DNA from: Sinimarinibacterium arenosum
GTDB taxonomy: Bacteria > Pseudomonadota > Gammaproteobacteria > Nevskiales > Nevskiaceae
Assembly: GCF_005047655.1 (NCBI RefSeq)
Contig: NZ_SUKF01000006.1
Coordinates: 97,288 to 161,287, forward strand
Length of the DNA stretch: 64,000 nucleotides
Direction: 5' to 3'
Part shown: piece after piece, positions 47,868 through 57,345 of the stretch
How the letters are laid out: every line of letters begins with the position of its first letter
Numbering within the stretch: the stretch's first letter is position 1
Program-made: the position numbers and the translations under genes
Notes under the pieces: model-generated
Seen by the model: the letters and a program-made list of their open reading frames with translations, nothing else
Database searches by the model: none
What the model was told of the DNA's origin: nothing

Positions 47868-49187
47868 ATGAAACGACGCCAATGGTGGGGTGTGTCTGCG
47901 TTGCTGGTGACTCTGTTCGGCGCAGCTCCTGTGCTTGCGCAGGATAACGATGCAGTCGCGGCACAGGCGCTGAACGGCCGGCACTACTATGTATCCCCGA
48001 TGTTCTCGTACACCTATGCCGACAAGGATCGCGGCGTGGATGACGCCATCGGCGGTGTCATGTCGTTTGGCAAGAAAGTCACCAATGGCATGGCGCTGGA
48101 GCTGACCGCCTTCGGCTCCGTGGGCGATCCGTCCGACGGCACCGACAACAGCGTCGAATTCAAGGGTGTCGGCGTCAGCAGCCTGATCTTCCTGTTCGAC
48201 AGCAGCCCCAACTTCTATACGCTGCTGTCGCTGATGTATGGCCGCACCGACGATCATCCCGGGGCGATTCCGGACTTCGAGTCGACTGTCTTCGACATCG
48301 GCGCTGGCTATCTGCTGCCACTGAACCGCTACATCATGATCCGCGCCGAAGGGCGCTATCGCACCGATCAGCATGATCGCAAGGAAGCCGGCGTCCATCC
48401 GGGCAACGGCGCCTTTACCGACGGCGTATTCAACGTCGGCCTGCTATTCCCGCTCGGCGTCACGCCGGTGGAGACCGCAAAGGACGGCGCCGAAGTGGTC
48501 GCCATGGACAGCACCGACAGCGACAACGACGGCGTACCGGACGTCAGCGACCAGTGCCCGGATACTCCGGCCGGCGCGATCGTCGACGAAAACGGATGCG
48601 AAAACGACGCTGACAAGGATGGTGTGGTGGATCGGCTCGACCAGTGCCCGGACACCCCGGCTGGCACGACGGTCAACGCCCAGGGCTGCGCCGTCGATGC
48701 CGACGGTGACGGCGTCCCGGATGACATCGACGAATGCCCCAACACCCCGGCTGGCGCCAAGGTGCTGCAGAACGGCTGTGCCCTGGTCGGAGATTGCCGA
48801 CTGCCCCGTGCCGGTGAGCAGATCGACGAGAATGGCTGCGCCGTCGAGCAGACTTTCGTGCTCAAGGGCGTCAAGTTCGAGTTCGATTCCGATCGCCTGA
48901 CGCCGGAGGCGCGCGAGATTCTCAACAGCGTCGCCGAAACCCTGAATGCCTATGCCGGCATCGCAGTGGAAATCGAAGGCCATACCGACAACATCGGCAC
49001 CGACGCCTATAACCAGGGTCTGTCGGAACGTCGCGCCAACGCAGTGAAGCTCTATCTGTCGAGCCACGGCGTCGACGCCAGCCGGATGACCCCGGTCGGC
49101 TACGGCGAGTCGCGCCCGATCGCTCTCAACGACAGCGAAGACGGCCGTGAAGAAAATCGTCGCGTCGAGTTGCGCGTGGTCGAGTAA
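47868..49187 (+). CDS. OmpA/OprF-type outer-membrane porin with thrombospondin-3-like repeats
   Basis: A 439-residue outer-membrane protein. Signal peptide MKRRQWWGVSALLVTLFGAA to about residue 24 (VLAQ), an N-terminal barrel (about 30-205) and three calcium-type TSP3 repeats (DSDNDGVPDVSDQCPDTPAG; DADKDGVVDRLDQCPDTPAG; DADGDGVPDDIDECPNTPAG), a degenerate fourth (GDCRLPRAGEQIDENGC), then the OmpA peptidoglycan-binding domain (FEFDSDRLTPEAREIL; VEIEGHTDNIGTDAYNQGLS; ERRANAVKLYL). It anchors outer membrane to peptidoglycan. AGGGGGAGAACG precedes the ATG; a perfect terminator follows. Confidence 0.95.
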   Translation: MKRRQWWGVSALLVTLFGAAPVLAQDNDAVAAQALNGRHYYVSPMFSYTYADKDRGVDDAIGGVMSFGKKVTNGMALELTAFGSVGDPSDGTDNSVEFKGVGVSSLIFLFDSSPNFYTLLSLMYGRTDDHPGAIPDFESTVFDIGAGYLLPLNRYIMIRAEGRYRTDQHDRKEAGVHPGNGAFTDGVFNVGLLFPLGVTPVETAKDGAEVVAMDSTDSDNDGVPDVSDQCPDTPAGAIVDENGCENDADKDGVVDRLDQCPDTPAGTTVNAQGCAVDADGDGVPDDIDECPNTPAGAKVLQNGCALVGDCRLPRAGEQIDENGCAVEQTFVLKGVKFEFDSDRLTPEAREILNSVAETLNAYAGIAVEIEGHTDNIGTDAYNQGLSERRANAVKLYLSSHGVDASRMTPVGYGESRPIALNDSEDGREENRRVELRVVE

Positions 49188-49207
49188 CCCGTTCGCAGTC
49201 CGATATC

Positions 49208-49237
49208 AGCCCGCCGGCCTCGCCGGCGGGCTTTTTT
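49208..49237 (+). terminator. Rho-independent terminator after the OmpA-family gene
   Basis: Perfect 11-bp stem AGCCCGCCGGC (49208-49218) with GCCGGCGGGCT (49222-49232), followed by TTTTT. Confidence 0.95.
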
Positions 49238-49333
49238 GTTGACGCCATTGCGCCGCACCTGAACAATGGCCCGGATGCTGCTCAACGATCCGCCGTCTCG
49301 CGTGGCGCCGGTTGCACCAACCAGGGAACCAAC

Positions 49334-50191
49334 ATGAATCGCACATCGACTTTTGGCCCCGCCGTTGCGGGCATGCGGCGCGCTTTCGCCCTCAGCCTGC
49401 TGACTGCCGCAGGTGTTGCGTCCTCATACACAGCCAGCGCGGCCGAAACGAAGCCGGCCCTGAATCCGGCCGACGCGACACTGACCGATATCCAGGCATG
49501 CATGAGCCACAACCTGGTTCAGAGCGGCGCGCTGCGCGACCTCAACGTCAAAGTGACCGATCGCGAAGGAGGCAGCCACGGCCTGCGCATGAAGCTGTAC
49601 TGGAAGCCGACGGCCACGCAGGAGCCCCGCGTACAGCTGCGACTGCTGGAACCGGTGGCCATGCGCGGTTCGAGCTATCTGCTGCTGCAGGACGGCGCGC
49701 AGGAAGAGGTGTACTTCCATCTGCCCAACGTAGAGAACGCAGTACAGATCACCGGCAAGAACATGTCCGAGCCGCTGTGGGGAACGGACTTCAGCTACGG
49801 TGAAATCAAGCAGGTTCTGGGTCTGTTATTCCAGGGCAAGACCGAGCGCGTCGATGACGCCAAGATCGATCAGCGGCCGGTCTATGTCCTCAATACCGAC
49901 GCGGATGCCGACGCCTCCGGCTATCAGTCGGTACGCTCCTACGTCGATCAAGCGACCTGCGTGCTGCTGAAGAGCGAATTCTTCGCCAAGGGCAGTACTC
50001 CGGTGAAGACACTGAGCGCAGACGCCACTTCGCTGATCACGCTGGACGATTATTCCGTTGTACTCGGCTACACGATGAGCAACCACGCGGCCGGCAGCAA
50101 GACCGTGATCGAACTCAGCGACTTCACGCTGCTGGAGCATCTGCCGGAATGGATGTTCGATGCCGGCCGCTTCTTCGAGCCCTACGACTGA
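49334..50191 (+). CDS. Outer-membrane lipoprotein-sorting (LolA-like) protein
   Basis: A 285-residue exported protein with a signal segment at about residues 14-37 (MRRAFALSLLTAAGVASSY, then TASA/AE). The mature part is the LolA-like half-barrel of the family annotated as outer-membrane lipoprotein-sorting protein: MKLYWKPTATQEPRVQLRLL, GSSYLLLQDGAQEEVYFHLP, NMSEPLWGTDFSYGEIKQVL and DDYSVVLGYTMSNH. The STDFSYED-like segment is a hallmark. Such proteins usually stand beside an RND/MMPL permease and are thought to carry a lipid or hydrophobic ligand across the periplasm; the permease follows here after 35 bases. Confidence 0.88.
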   Translation: MNRTSTFGPAVAGMRRAFALSLLTAAGVASSYTASAAETKPALNPADATLTDIQACMSHNLVQSGALRDLNVKVTDREGGSHGLRMKLYWKPTATQEPRVQLRLLEPVAMRGSSYLLLQDGAQEEVYFHLPNVENAVQITGKNMSEPLWGTDFSYGEIKQVLGLLFQGKTERVDDAKIDQRPVYVLNTDADADASGYQSVRSYVDQATCVLLKSEFFAKGSTPVKTLSADATSLITLDDYSVVLGYTMSNHAAGSKTVIELSDFTLLEHLPEWMFDAGRFFEPYD

Positions 50192-50226
50192 TCCGGACCC
50201 GCGCCGCCACCTGAGGTTCAGCGCGC

Positions 50227-52983
50227 ATGAGGGGGCTTGATCCGCGCCGGTGGCATCCACGGCGCTGGATGGTCAGCCATCCATGGGGTGCACTTCTGGC
50301 TACAGCGGCATTGACGCTGCTGGCAACGGTACAGCTGGTCGATCCACGCGATGGACATCTTCGGCTGGGCATTGATTCCTCGGTGCGCACCCTGGTGGTG
50401 CCGGAGATTCCGGCGCAGGCAACCGAGGACGAGATCAAGCGCCGCTTCGGCCATCGTGAGCAGGTGGTCGTGGTGGTGCGTGCCGCCGACATCTTCGCCG
50501 GGGAGGCCCTGAACACTGTCCGCGCGCTGACGCGCGATCTGAATGCAGTTCCGGGAATCGAATCGGTACAGTCGTTGACCAACACCGCGCTGCCCCGACG
50601 CAGCGACAGTACGCTGACCTTCGAGCGCGTCGGCGAAACACCCGTGACGCCGGAACAACGCGCCGCGATCCACGCCAATCCGCTGATCCGGGATCAGTTG
50701 GTCGCCGGCGACAGCCGCGCCACCGCGATCGTCGCCGACCTCAGCAGCGACGACGATTCCGAACTGCGCGCGCTGGGTCTGCCTCAACGCATCCTCGATC
50801 TCGCTGAGCGCTACACGACACCGACGGTCCAGGTCCACGTGACCGGCGCGCCAGTGTTACGTGCCGCGACCAGCGACGCCGTGATCAATCAGCTGACATG
50901 GGTGATTCCCGCGATCGCCGTGTTGATGTCCGCATTCCTGACGCTGGTGTTTCGCAGCATCCGCGGCGTAGCGCTTCCGCTGACGGTGGTCTCGATCGCG
51001 CTGCTGTGGACTCTGGGCACGATGGCGGCTCTCGGCCTGAGCTTGAACCTGATCACCTGCCTGGTGCCCCCCCTGGTCGTGACCATGGGGCTGGCGTATT
51101 GCGCACACATCGTCTCCGAATTCGACGCCTTGCAGCGCACGACCAAGCCCACCACGCGTGCCGAGCAGACCTTGGAATTGCTGCGGTCGATGTCGTCGCC
51201 GGTTGCACTGACCGCATTTACCACGATGATCGGCCTGCTGGCGTTGTGCATCAGCCCGTTACCCGCGGTGCGTGACTTTGCCGTGCTGTCGGCACTCGGG
51301 GTGATCTATTCCGCCGTGCTTGCTCTGGTCACGGCGCCGGCGTTGCTGCATGTCTTCGCGCGTCCACGCCACCGCCCAACATCCGGACCGGATCTGTTCG
51401 AGCGTCTGGCGATCCGGCTCGGCAATTTCGACACCCGCTACCGGCGCCAGATCTTGGCCGTCGCCGGCATGCTGCTGGTGGCCGCCCTCGCCGCAGGCAG
51501 CCGTGTTCATGTCGGCGATCAGTTTATCGGCGTCTTCGAACCCGGAGCCCGTGTGCGCGTCGACTATGAAGCGGCCAATGCCGCACTCGGCGGCGTGACC
51601 CCGATGAATATCCTGATCGACGGCTACGCCAGCAATGTTCTCAGCGATCCGGACATGGTCGCTGCGCTGGACCGGCTGCAGGACTGGCTGCGCAAGCAAC
51701 CCGAGGTCGGCGCAGTGGTGGGCTTGCCCGACCACTTGCGCGTGCTCAATCAGACGCTGATGAACGCGCCGACCGGCACCCTGCCGGAGCAGCAGACCCG
51801 CATCGAGCAACTGCTGTTCTTCGGCGACAGCAACGCGCTGCGCGCGATGGTCAATGCGGACCGCTCCGCCACACAGATCCGCCTGCGCCTGACGGTCGAT
51901 GAAACCGTGGAGGTCGACGCATTCCTGCAACACTTGAAGCCCCAGCTGCTGGCATTGCCGCAACCACTGGTGGCCAAGGTCGCCGGCGAAGCGGTGCTGG
52001 TCACGGAGTCGGTCGACGTCGTCACCGCCGGCCAGTTGCAGAGCATCGTGCTCGCGCTGCTGCTGATCTATGCCTGTCTGGCGTTACAGTTCGCGTCGTT
52101 CAAGATCGGCCTGATGGCCACCTTGCCAACCTTGCTGCAAACCGCGATCTATTTTGGCGGTCTGGGCCTGAGCGGAATCACTTTGAACGCAACGACCAGC
52201 CTGGTCGAGTGCCTGGTCCTGGGCCTCGCGGTTGACGACACCATTCACTATCTCGCCCGCTTCAACAACGCCGCACGCGACAAGGCCTCCGAGTCCCGCG
52301 GCGCGGTTGTCGCCCTGGCCGCCGTGCTGCGCCCAGTCACGTTGACCAAGGCCGTTCTCGCGCTCGGCTTTCTGGTGCTGATCACCGGCGACCTGCACAA
52401 CCAGGTCGTGTTTGGATGGCTCGCCGCCTTGACCCTGGTCGCGGCCTGGCTGGTCGACGTGCTGATCACTCCGGCCTTCATGAGCGGCGTACGGATCGTG
52501 ACCTTGTGGGACACGCTGCGCGTGAATCTCGGTGCCGACGTCCAGGAAACGATCCCGCTGCTGTCAGGCCTGAGCACGCGGCAGGCCCGCGTGTTCGCGC
52601 TGATGGCCAACCTGCAGACGGTACCGGCCGGCACCCGGCTGATGAGCGAGGGCGATGACTGCGGCGACGGTCGCCCCGGCGATCCCGCAGGCGACATCTA
52701 CGTCGTCATCGATGGTTCGCTGCGGGTCTGGATTGAACGCGACGGCCAGGAAATGCATCTCAACACCTTGTCACGCGGAGCCGTCGTCGGTGAGGTGGGG
52801 TACTTCGGCCAGAAACGCATGGCCAATGTCGATACCGTCAGTGATGCGCGTCTGCTGCGCTTCGACGACGCCGATCAGGAGCGCATCTGCCGCCAGTATC
52901 CGCGCGTCGCCGCGCGGGTGTTTCTGAACCTGAACCGGCTGCAGGCCGAGCGCCGCGCCAGCACCGAGCCGGTCCCGAGCTGA
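50227..52983 (+). CDS. RND/MMPL-type permease with C-terminal cyclic-nucleotide-binding domain
   Basis: A 918-residue inner-membrane transporter. The N-terminal helix (WGALLATAALTLLATVQLV) is followed by a periplasmic loop and helices around residues 218-375 (VIPAIAVLMSAFLTLVF; VVTMGLAYCAHIVSEFDALQ; FTTMIGLLALCISPLPAVRD). The second half repeats the plan (ILAVAGMLLVAALAAGS; LQSIVLALLLIYACLALQ; CLVLGLAVDDTIHYLARFNN). From about residue 774 a cNMP-binding-type domain follows: LLSGLSTRQARVFALMANLQ, GDIYVVIDGSLRVWIERDGQ, GAVVGEVGYFGQKRMANVDT. The Gly-Glu and the following Arg of the phosphate cassette are present. The permease probably moves lipid-like cargo with the LolA-like partner; control by a bound nucleotide is inferred. 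Confidence 0.88.
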   Translation: MRGLDPRRWHPRRWMVSHPWGALLATAALTLLATVQLVDPRDGHLRLGIDSSVRTLVVPEIPAQATEDEIKRRFGHREQVVVVVRAADIFAGEALNTVRALTRDLNAVPGIESVQSLTNTALPRRSDSTLTFERVGETPVTPEQRAAIHANPLIRDQLVAGDSRATAIVADLSSDDDSELRALGLPQRILDLAERYTTPTVQVHVTGAPVLRAATSDAVINQLTWVIPAIAVLMSAFLTLVFRSIRGVALPLTVVSIALLWTLGTMAALGLSLNLITCLVPPLVVTMGLAYCAHIVSEFDALQRTTKPTTRAEQTLELLRSMSSPVALTAFTTMIGLLALCISPLPAVRDFAVLSALGVIYSAVLALVTAPALLHVFARPRHRPTSGPDLFERLAIRLGNFDTRYRRQILAVAGMLLVAALAAGSRVHVGDQFIGVFEPGARVRVDYEAANAALGGVTPMNILIDGYASNVLSDPDMVAALDRLQDWLRKQPEVGAVVGLPDHLRVLNQTLMNAPTGTLPEQQTRIEQLLFFGDSNALRAMVNADRSATQIRLRLTVDETVEVDAFLQHLKPQLLALPQPLVAKVAGEAVLVTESVDVVTAGQLQSIVLALLLIYACLALQFASFKIGLMATLPTLLQTAIYFGGLGLSGITLNATTSLVECLVLGLAVDDTIHYLARFNNAARDKASESRGAVVALAAVLRPVTLTKAVLALGFLVLITGDLHNQVVFGWLAALTLVAAWLVDVLITPAFMSGVRIVTLWDTLRVNLGADVQETIPLLSGLSTRQARVFALMANLQTVPAGTRLMSEGDDCGDGRPGDPAGDIYVVIDGSLRVWIERDGQEMHLNTLSRGAVVGEVGYFGQKRMANVDTVSDARLLRFDDADQERICRQYPRVAARVFLNLNRLQAERRASTEPVPS

Positions 52984-53010
52984 TACCCCTGCGGCAGTGG
53001 AGCCTTTGCC

Positions 53011-53379
53011 ATGACCTCTGATCCACGCGTGCTGTTTGCCGCCGAGCGCACTCTGCTGGCATGGCAGCGCAGCTGCCTGACCTTGATGGGTTTTGGCTTT
53101 CTGATTGAACGCTTCGGGCTGTTCGTGAAATTTCTGCACGCGCAGGGTCAGACCACGGTCGCCTCCGAAGCCCCGTGGGCGCACCTGATCGGCCTGGGCT
53201 TCATCCTCGCTGCGACCGTGCTGGCGGTGCTGGCGTCGGTGCAGCATCAGCGCCTGCTGCGCACGATCTCCGCCAGCGACGTGCCATCACACTACTGGCT
53301 GCCGCTGGCGCCGGCGATGATATGGCTCACCGCCCTGCTCGGCGGCGTGGTCGCGACTTACCTGATCGCGCAGGGCTAA
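53011..53379 (+). CDS. DUF202 membrane protein
   Basis: A 122-residue inner-membrane protein with three helices: LLAWQRSCLTLMGFGFLIE (with the family's N-terminal ERTLLAWQR pattern), HLIGLGFILAATVLAVLASV and LAPAMIWLTALLGGVVATYL. This is the YidH/DUF202 type, of unknown function. It follows the RND permease by 27 bases on the same strand, so the LolA-like, permease and DUF202 genes are probably one operon. It converges with the M28-like gene 12 bases away. Confidence 0.9.
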   Translation: MTSDPRVLFAAERTLLAWQRSCLTLMGFGFLIERFGLFVKFLHAQGQTTVASEAPWAHLIGLGFILAATVLAVLASVQHQRLLRTISASDVPSHYWLPLAPAMIWLTALLGGVVATYLIAQG

Positions 53380-53391
53380 ACCGTTTGCAAC

Positions 53392-54990
53392 TCAAGGCAC
53401 GCTGATTTCGCCCGCACAGCTCCAATAGCGAGCGACGTCCTGCATCGACGCTCCGATCGTTGACGCCAGCAAATTGGCACGCCGCAGCGCCGCCGCATCG
53501 ACATTCAGCAGTCCATCCACGGTCTGACGGAACGCCAGCGCCATTGGCCCCAAGGCAGCACGAAAGATCTGCGTGTCGTCGTCAAGCATCGTGTGGAAAT
53601 AGGCATTGGCGCCATTCATGCCAACGGTCGGAATGCCCTGCGCATACGGACCACGGTTCTCACCCGGCACGAACAGCGACGGCGGAATGGTGAAATACGG
53701 CTGCAGCACAGGATCGGAAAACGCCGGCCCGGTGATCGCCTGCAGCATCGAATTCTCCGAGATCGCGAGTGTTCGCGTCTGCGACATGCCACCCGTCGGC
53801 GTCGGATGTCCGTCGCCGAGCAGCGGTTCCGTATAGCCGGGATAGACCAAGCCCGAACCCAGGTGCACGTAGGCAACAATCCGGTCCTTGTCGAAGCATG
53901 AAAGGAAACGGTTCAGGCCGAACCCGTAGATTTCGTGGGCGCCCGTGCCAACAAACCAGAGGGTGTACGGCAACGGCCCTTCGGTGCGCGCGCGTTCGGC
54001 GAAATAGCGGGCCAGATACACCAGCATGCCGACGCCCGGTCCGCGCTCACCGCCCACCGAGGTCCAGCCGTTCAACGGCGTGCCAACCACGACGATGTTG
54101 TTGCTGTCCGCGCCGGGCAGCACCGCGATGGTATTGCGCGAATAGCCGGTTTGACCGATCAGCGAAGCCGGCACCGAGTTCGTCCCGGCAAGATACCCAG
54201 CGGCCACGGTCAGTGTCGCGGCATTGCCTTCCATCGCGCGAAGACGTGCCAGGTCCTGCTGACCGACGATGACCGTCGGCAGTGCCCGCAGTCCGTCCGC
54301 GATGTCGTAGTTCTGCGTTGCGATCTCGTTGCCCGGCGCATCGGTGCCCACGATGGCCGCAATCGCCCCCTTGGCGCGCAACTGCGCCAGCTGATTCGCT
54401 GCCTGGCCGTCCTCCGAATTCAAGGTCAGCGAAATATTCATCATCGCGATCTTGCCGCTCAGATCGCCGCTGGTGAGCTGCGGGATCAGGCTGCCGTCGC
54501 CAACATCCACCAGCGCGCCGGTCACGCCATCCCGCGTAGTGATCCCGCGGTAGTACCAGGGGAATGCCGGAATCGATTCGACGCCGTCGGCCGTCTCCAC
54601 CGTCAGACCATAGCGAACTGGCTTGAAGATCGGCAGTTCGAACTCCTGGGTCTGCAGGGCGCGCAATTCCGGGATTGCACGGAACTCCGACATCAGCCAA
54701 GTGTGCACCGCCTTGCCCAGGGCGGTGCCGGTGCGAGGGCCACGTGCGCATTGCCAGGGCTCGGTCTGCGGAGTGTTGGTGAAGCATTCGTCGAAGTCCG
54801 ACGAGGTCTTGATGACCTTCAGATAGCTCTGCAACGCGCGCCAGGTCTCCGTATCGGCGTCACCGACCGGCGTAACGGAACCGCCACCGGAGGACGAACC
54901 GCCCGGTTCGGACGAAGTCTGGCTTCCCCCGCACGCACCAAGAAGCAGCGCCACCATGCATGCAGGCAACAGGAGTCTGAATCCGATCAT
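53392..54990 (-). CDS. M28-peptidase-like lipoprotein lacking metal ligands
   Basis: A lipoprotein of 532 residues (signal RLLLPACMVALLLGACGG, lipobox LGAC, then a Ser/Gly linker). A PA-like insert (about residues 130-265: LTSGDLSGKIAMMNISL, AQLRAKGAIAAIVGTDAPG) precedes an M28/FrvX-like core. Where active M28 enzymes have H-x-D in the V-x-G-x-H-x-D strand, here the sequence is NIVVVGTPLNGW, and the A-D-D-N motif is GGERGPGVGMLVYLAR. One Glu in GAHEIYGFGL may correspond to the catalytic Glu. Without the ligands it is unlikely to be a standard aminopeptidase. A substrate-binding or structural role in the envelope is a guess. Confidence 0.72.
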   Translation of the reverse strand: MIGFRLLLPACMVALLLGACGGSQTSSEPGGSSSGGGSVTPVGDADTETWRALQSYLKVIKTSSDFDECFTNTPQTEPWQCARGPRTGTALGKAVHTWLMSEFRAIPELRALQTQEFELPIFKPVRYGLTVETADGVESIPAFPWYYRGITTRDGVTGALVDVGDGSLIPQLTSGDLSGKIAMMNISLTLNSEDGQAANQLAQLRAKGAIAAIVGTDAPGNEIATQNYDIADGLRALPTVIVGQQDLARLRAMEGNAATLTVAAGYLAGTNSVPASLIGQTGYSRNTIAVLPGADSNNIVVVGTPLNGWTSVGGERGPGVGMLVYLARYFAERARTEGPLPYTLWFVGTGAHEIYGFGLNRFLSCFDKDRIVAYVHLGSGLVYPGYTEPLLGDGHPTPTGGMSQTRTLAISENSMLQAITGPAFSDPVLQPYFTIPPSLFVPGENRGPYAQGIPTVGMNGANAYFHTMLDDDTQIFRAALGPMALAFRQTVDGLLNVDAAALRRANLLASTIGASMQDVARYWSCAGEISVP

Positions 54991-55125
54991 GTCGAACAGG
55001 GATCAACTTGGAGAGGCGGCCAGAATACCGCAGCCGTAACGCTAGCACGCCAGCATTACGACCTGATATCCGAAATAACCCTGACATTCTCCTCGGCCTG
55101 CCGCCTGCCGCGGACCTCCGCAGTG

Positions 55126-56760
55126 CTAGACGCCGGGCAGGCGATGATCCTTGAGCTGCTCTCGCAGGCGCAGCTTGGAGATCTTGCCGGTTGCGGTCAT
55201 CGGCAGCTCCGACACGAACACCACGTCGTCCGGAATCCACCACTTGGCCACCCGATCCGGGAAAATCGCCAGCAGCGCGTCACGATCGACCTCTTCGCCG
55301 GGTTTCTTCACCACCACCAGCAACGGACGTTCGTCCCACTTCGGATGATGCACGCCGATCACCGCTGCCTGCGCGACACCGGGATGCGCACAGGCCACGT
55401 TCTCCAGATCGATCGAGCTGATCCACTCACCGCCCGACTTGATGACATCCTTGGAGCGATCGGTGATCTGCAGATAGCCGTCGGAATCCAGCGTGCCGAC
55501 GTCGCCAGTCGGGAACCAGCCATCCTGCAACGGGCTCTTGTCGCCCTTGAAGTAACGGTCGACGATCCAGTAGCCCTTGACCAGCAGATCGCCGAAGGCA
55601 TGGCCGTCGCGCGGCAGACTACGGCCGTCGGCATCGACGATCTTCAGCTGCACACCGAACGGCGGTCTGCCCTGCTTGGTTTCGATCGCGAACTGCTGCT
55701 CGGCCGACAGCTTCAGGTGCTTGTTCTTGAGCTGGTTGAACGTGCCCAGCGGCGACATTTCAGTCATGCCCCAGGCGTGATGGATCTTGACGCCATAGTC
55801 CTGCTCGAAGGTCTTCATCAGCGCAGGCGGACAGGCCGAACCACCGATCACACAGCGCTTCAGCGTCGAGACCTTCAGCTTGTTGGCCTGCAGATGCTGC
55901 AGCAGTCCCTGCCATACCGTGGGCACACCGGCGGAGAAGGTCACGCCCTCGGATTCGAATAATTCATGAAGACTTGCACCATCCAGCGCCGCCCCCGGAA
56001 ACACCAGCTTGGCCCCGACCATCGGCGCCGCGTAAGGCACCGCCCAGGCGTTGACGTGGAACATCGGCACCACCGGCAACACACAGTCGCGCGCCGACAG
56101 ATTGAACACGTCAGGCACAGCACCGGACATCGTGTGAATCATCATCGAGCGGTGCGAATACAGCACACCCTTGGGATTGCCCGTCGTGCCTGAGGTGTAG
56201 CACAAGGTGCATGCAGCTTTTTCGTCGAACTGCGGCCACTCGTACTCGTCGGATTCCGCCTCGACCCAGTCTTCGTAACACAGCAGGTTCGGCAGCTTGA
56301 TTGCCGGCATGTGCGCACGGTCGGTCATCGCCACCCAGTGCTTGACCGTCGGGCATTTCGGCGCAATCGCCTCGACCAGCGGGGCAAAGGTCAGATCGAA
56401 GCACAGCACGCTGTCTTCGGCATCGTTGATGATCCACGCAACCTGTTCCGGAAACAGGCGCGGATTGACCGTATGCATCACCGCACCGGACCCGGACACG
56501 GCGTAGTACAACTCGAAATGCCGGTAGCCGTTCCAGGCCAGGGTACCGACGCGGTCGCCCATACCCACACCGATGCGTTTCAGCGCGTTGGCCAGCTGGC
56601 GCGAGCGCTGCGCGGCATCAGCATAGGTGTAGCGATGGATGCCGCCTTCAACCGTGCGAGACACCACTTCGGTATCGCCGTGATAGTCCTTGGCATGCGT
56701 CAACAACGCCGACAGCAGCAGCGGCGCATCCATCATCTGTCCCAGCAACGGTACCGACAT
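55126..56760 (-). CDS. Long-chain fatty acid--CoA ligase (AMP-binding)
   Basis: Activates fatty acids with ATP and CoA via an acyl-adenylate; 544 residues. The P-loop-like A3 motif is [21 protein letters not shown]5 is [14 protein letters not shown]7/A8 is [20 protein letters not shown] and [20 protein letters not shown], and the catalytic A10 Lys is in [15 protein letters not shown]. The type is that of medium/long-chain FadD3-like enzymes of about 540 residues (AlkK-like). Start ATG 56760 has AGGAG eight bases upstream; the longer frame to 56835 is not used. It is divergent from a thioesterase gene. Confidence 0.94.
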   Translation of the reverse strand: MSVPLLGQMMDAPLLLSALLTHAKDYHGDTEVVSRTVEGGIHRYTYADAAQRSRQLANALKRIGVGMGDRVGTLAWNGYRHFELYYAVSGSGAVMHTVNPRLFPEQVAWIINDAEDSVLCFDLTFAPLVEAIAPKCPTVKHWVAMTDRAHMPAIKLPNLLCYEDWVEAESDEYEWPQFDEKAACTLCYTSGTTGNPKGVLYSHRSMMIHTMSGAVPDVFNLSARDCVLPVVPMFHVNAWAVPYAAPMVGAKLVFPGAALDGASLHELFESEGVTFSAGVPTVWQGLLQHLQANKLKVSTLKRCVIGGSACPPALMKTFEQDYGVKIHHAWGMTEMSPLGTFNQLKNKHLKLSAEQQFAIETKQGRPPFGVQLKIVDADGRSLPRDGHAFGDLLVKGYWIVDRYFKGDKSPLQDGWFPTGDVGTLDSDGYLQITDRSKDVIKSGGEWISSIDLENVACAHPGVAQAAVIGVHHPKWDERPLLVVVKKPGEEVDRDALLAIFPDRVAKWWIPDDVVFVSELPMTATGKISKLRLREQLKDHRLPGV

Positions 56761-56877
56761 GGTCGAATCTCCTCGTGATTTTTTGGCCATACAGGCATAC
56801 AACGGCGAACAGCTGCCGAGCCCCATCGTACGCAATCCAGCTCGGCTTGATGCCTAACTAAGGTTAGGATCGTACCG

Positions 56878-57342
56878 ATGAATCGGCCGGAGAATCGAGT
56901 GCCCAATATTTTGCAGCGCAGCAATTTTCCGCATATCCAGCGCATCAGCACACGCTGGAAGGACAACGACATCTACGGGCACGTCAATAATGTCGAGTAC
57001 TACAGCTACTTCGACACCGTGATCAACAGCTATCTCATCGGCTATGGCGGTCTCGACATTCATCGCGGCGACGTCATCGGCGTCTGCGCCGAATCGCATT
57101 GCCGCTATCTGAAGGCGCTGGCGTTCCCGCATGCGGTGGACGCCGCGCTGCGCGTATCGCGAATCGGTCGGACCAGCGTCCGTTACGACATCGCACTGTT
57201 CCAGCAGGACGACGACGAGGCCGCCGCCGAAGGCTGGTTCGTGCACGTGTTCGTCGATCGCGCCGAGCGCCGCCCCACCCCGCTGCCGCAGGCGTTACGC
57301 ACGGCACTGGAAGCACTGCACATCAAATCACCGGAGAGCTGA
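56878..57342 (+). CDS. 4-hydroxybenzoyl-CoA/YbgC-type acyl-CoA thioesterase
   Basis: A hotdog thioesterase of 154 residues. The family motif TRWKDNDIYGHVNNVEYYSY holds the catalytic Asp and the invariant HVNN; VIGVCAESHCRYLKALAFP follows. ATG 56878 has AGGA eight bases upstream; GTG 56899, with GGAG six bases upstream, would give a start closer to the conserved region. The gene ends three bases before an alcohol dehydrogenase gene, and is divergent from the acyl-CoA ligase, suggesting a linked lipid or alcohol pathway. Confidence 0.91.
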   Translation: MNRPENRVPNILQRSNFPHIQRISTRWKDNDIYGHVNNVEYYSYFDTVINSYLIGYGGLDIHRGDVIGVCAESHCRYLKALAFPHAVDAALRVSRIGRTSVRYDIALFQQDDDEAAAEGWFVHVFVDRAERRPTPLPQALRTALEALHIKSPES

Positions 57343-57345
57343 GGC

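Noticed and set aside
53935..55962. 675-residue open frame spanning the antisense of two genes
   Set aside because: It runs across the gap between the M28-like and ligase genes on the wrong strand, with no recognisable domain.
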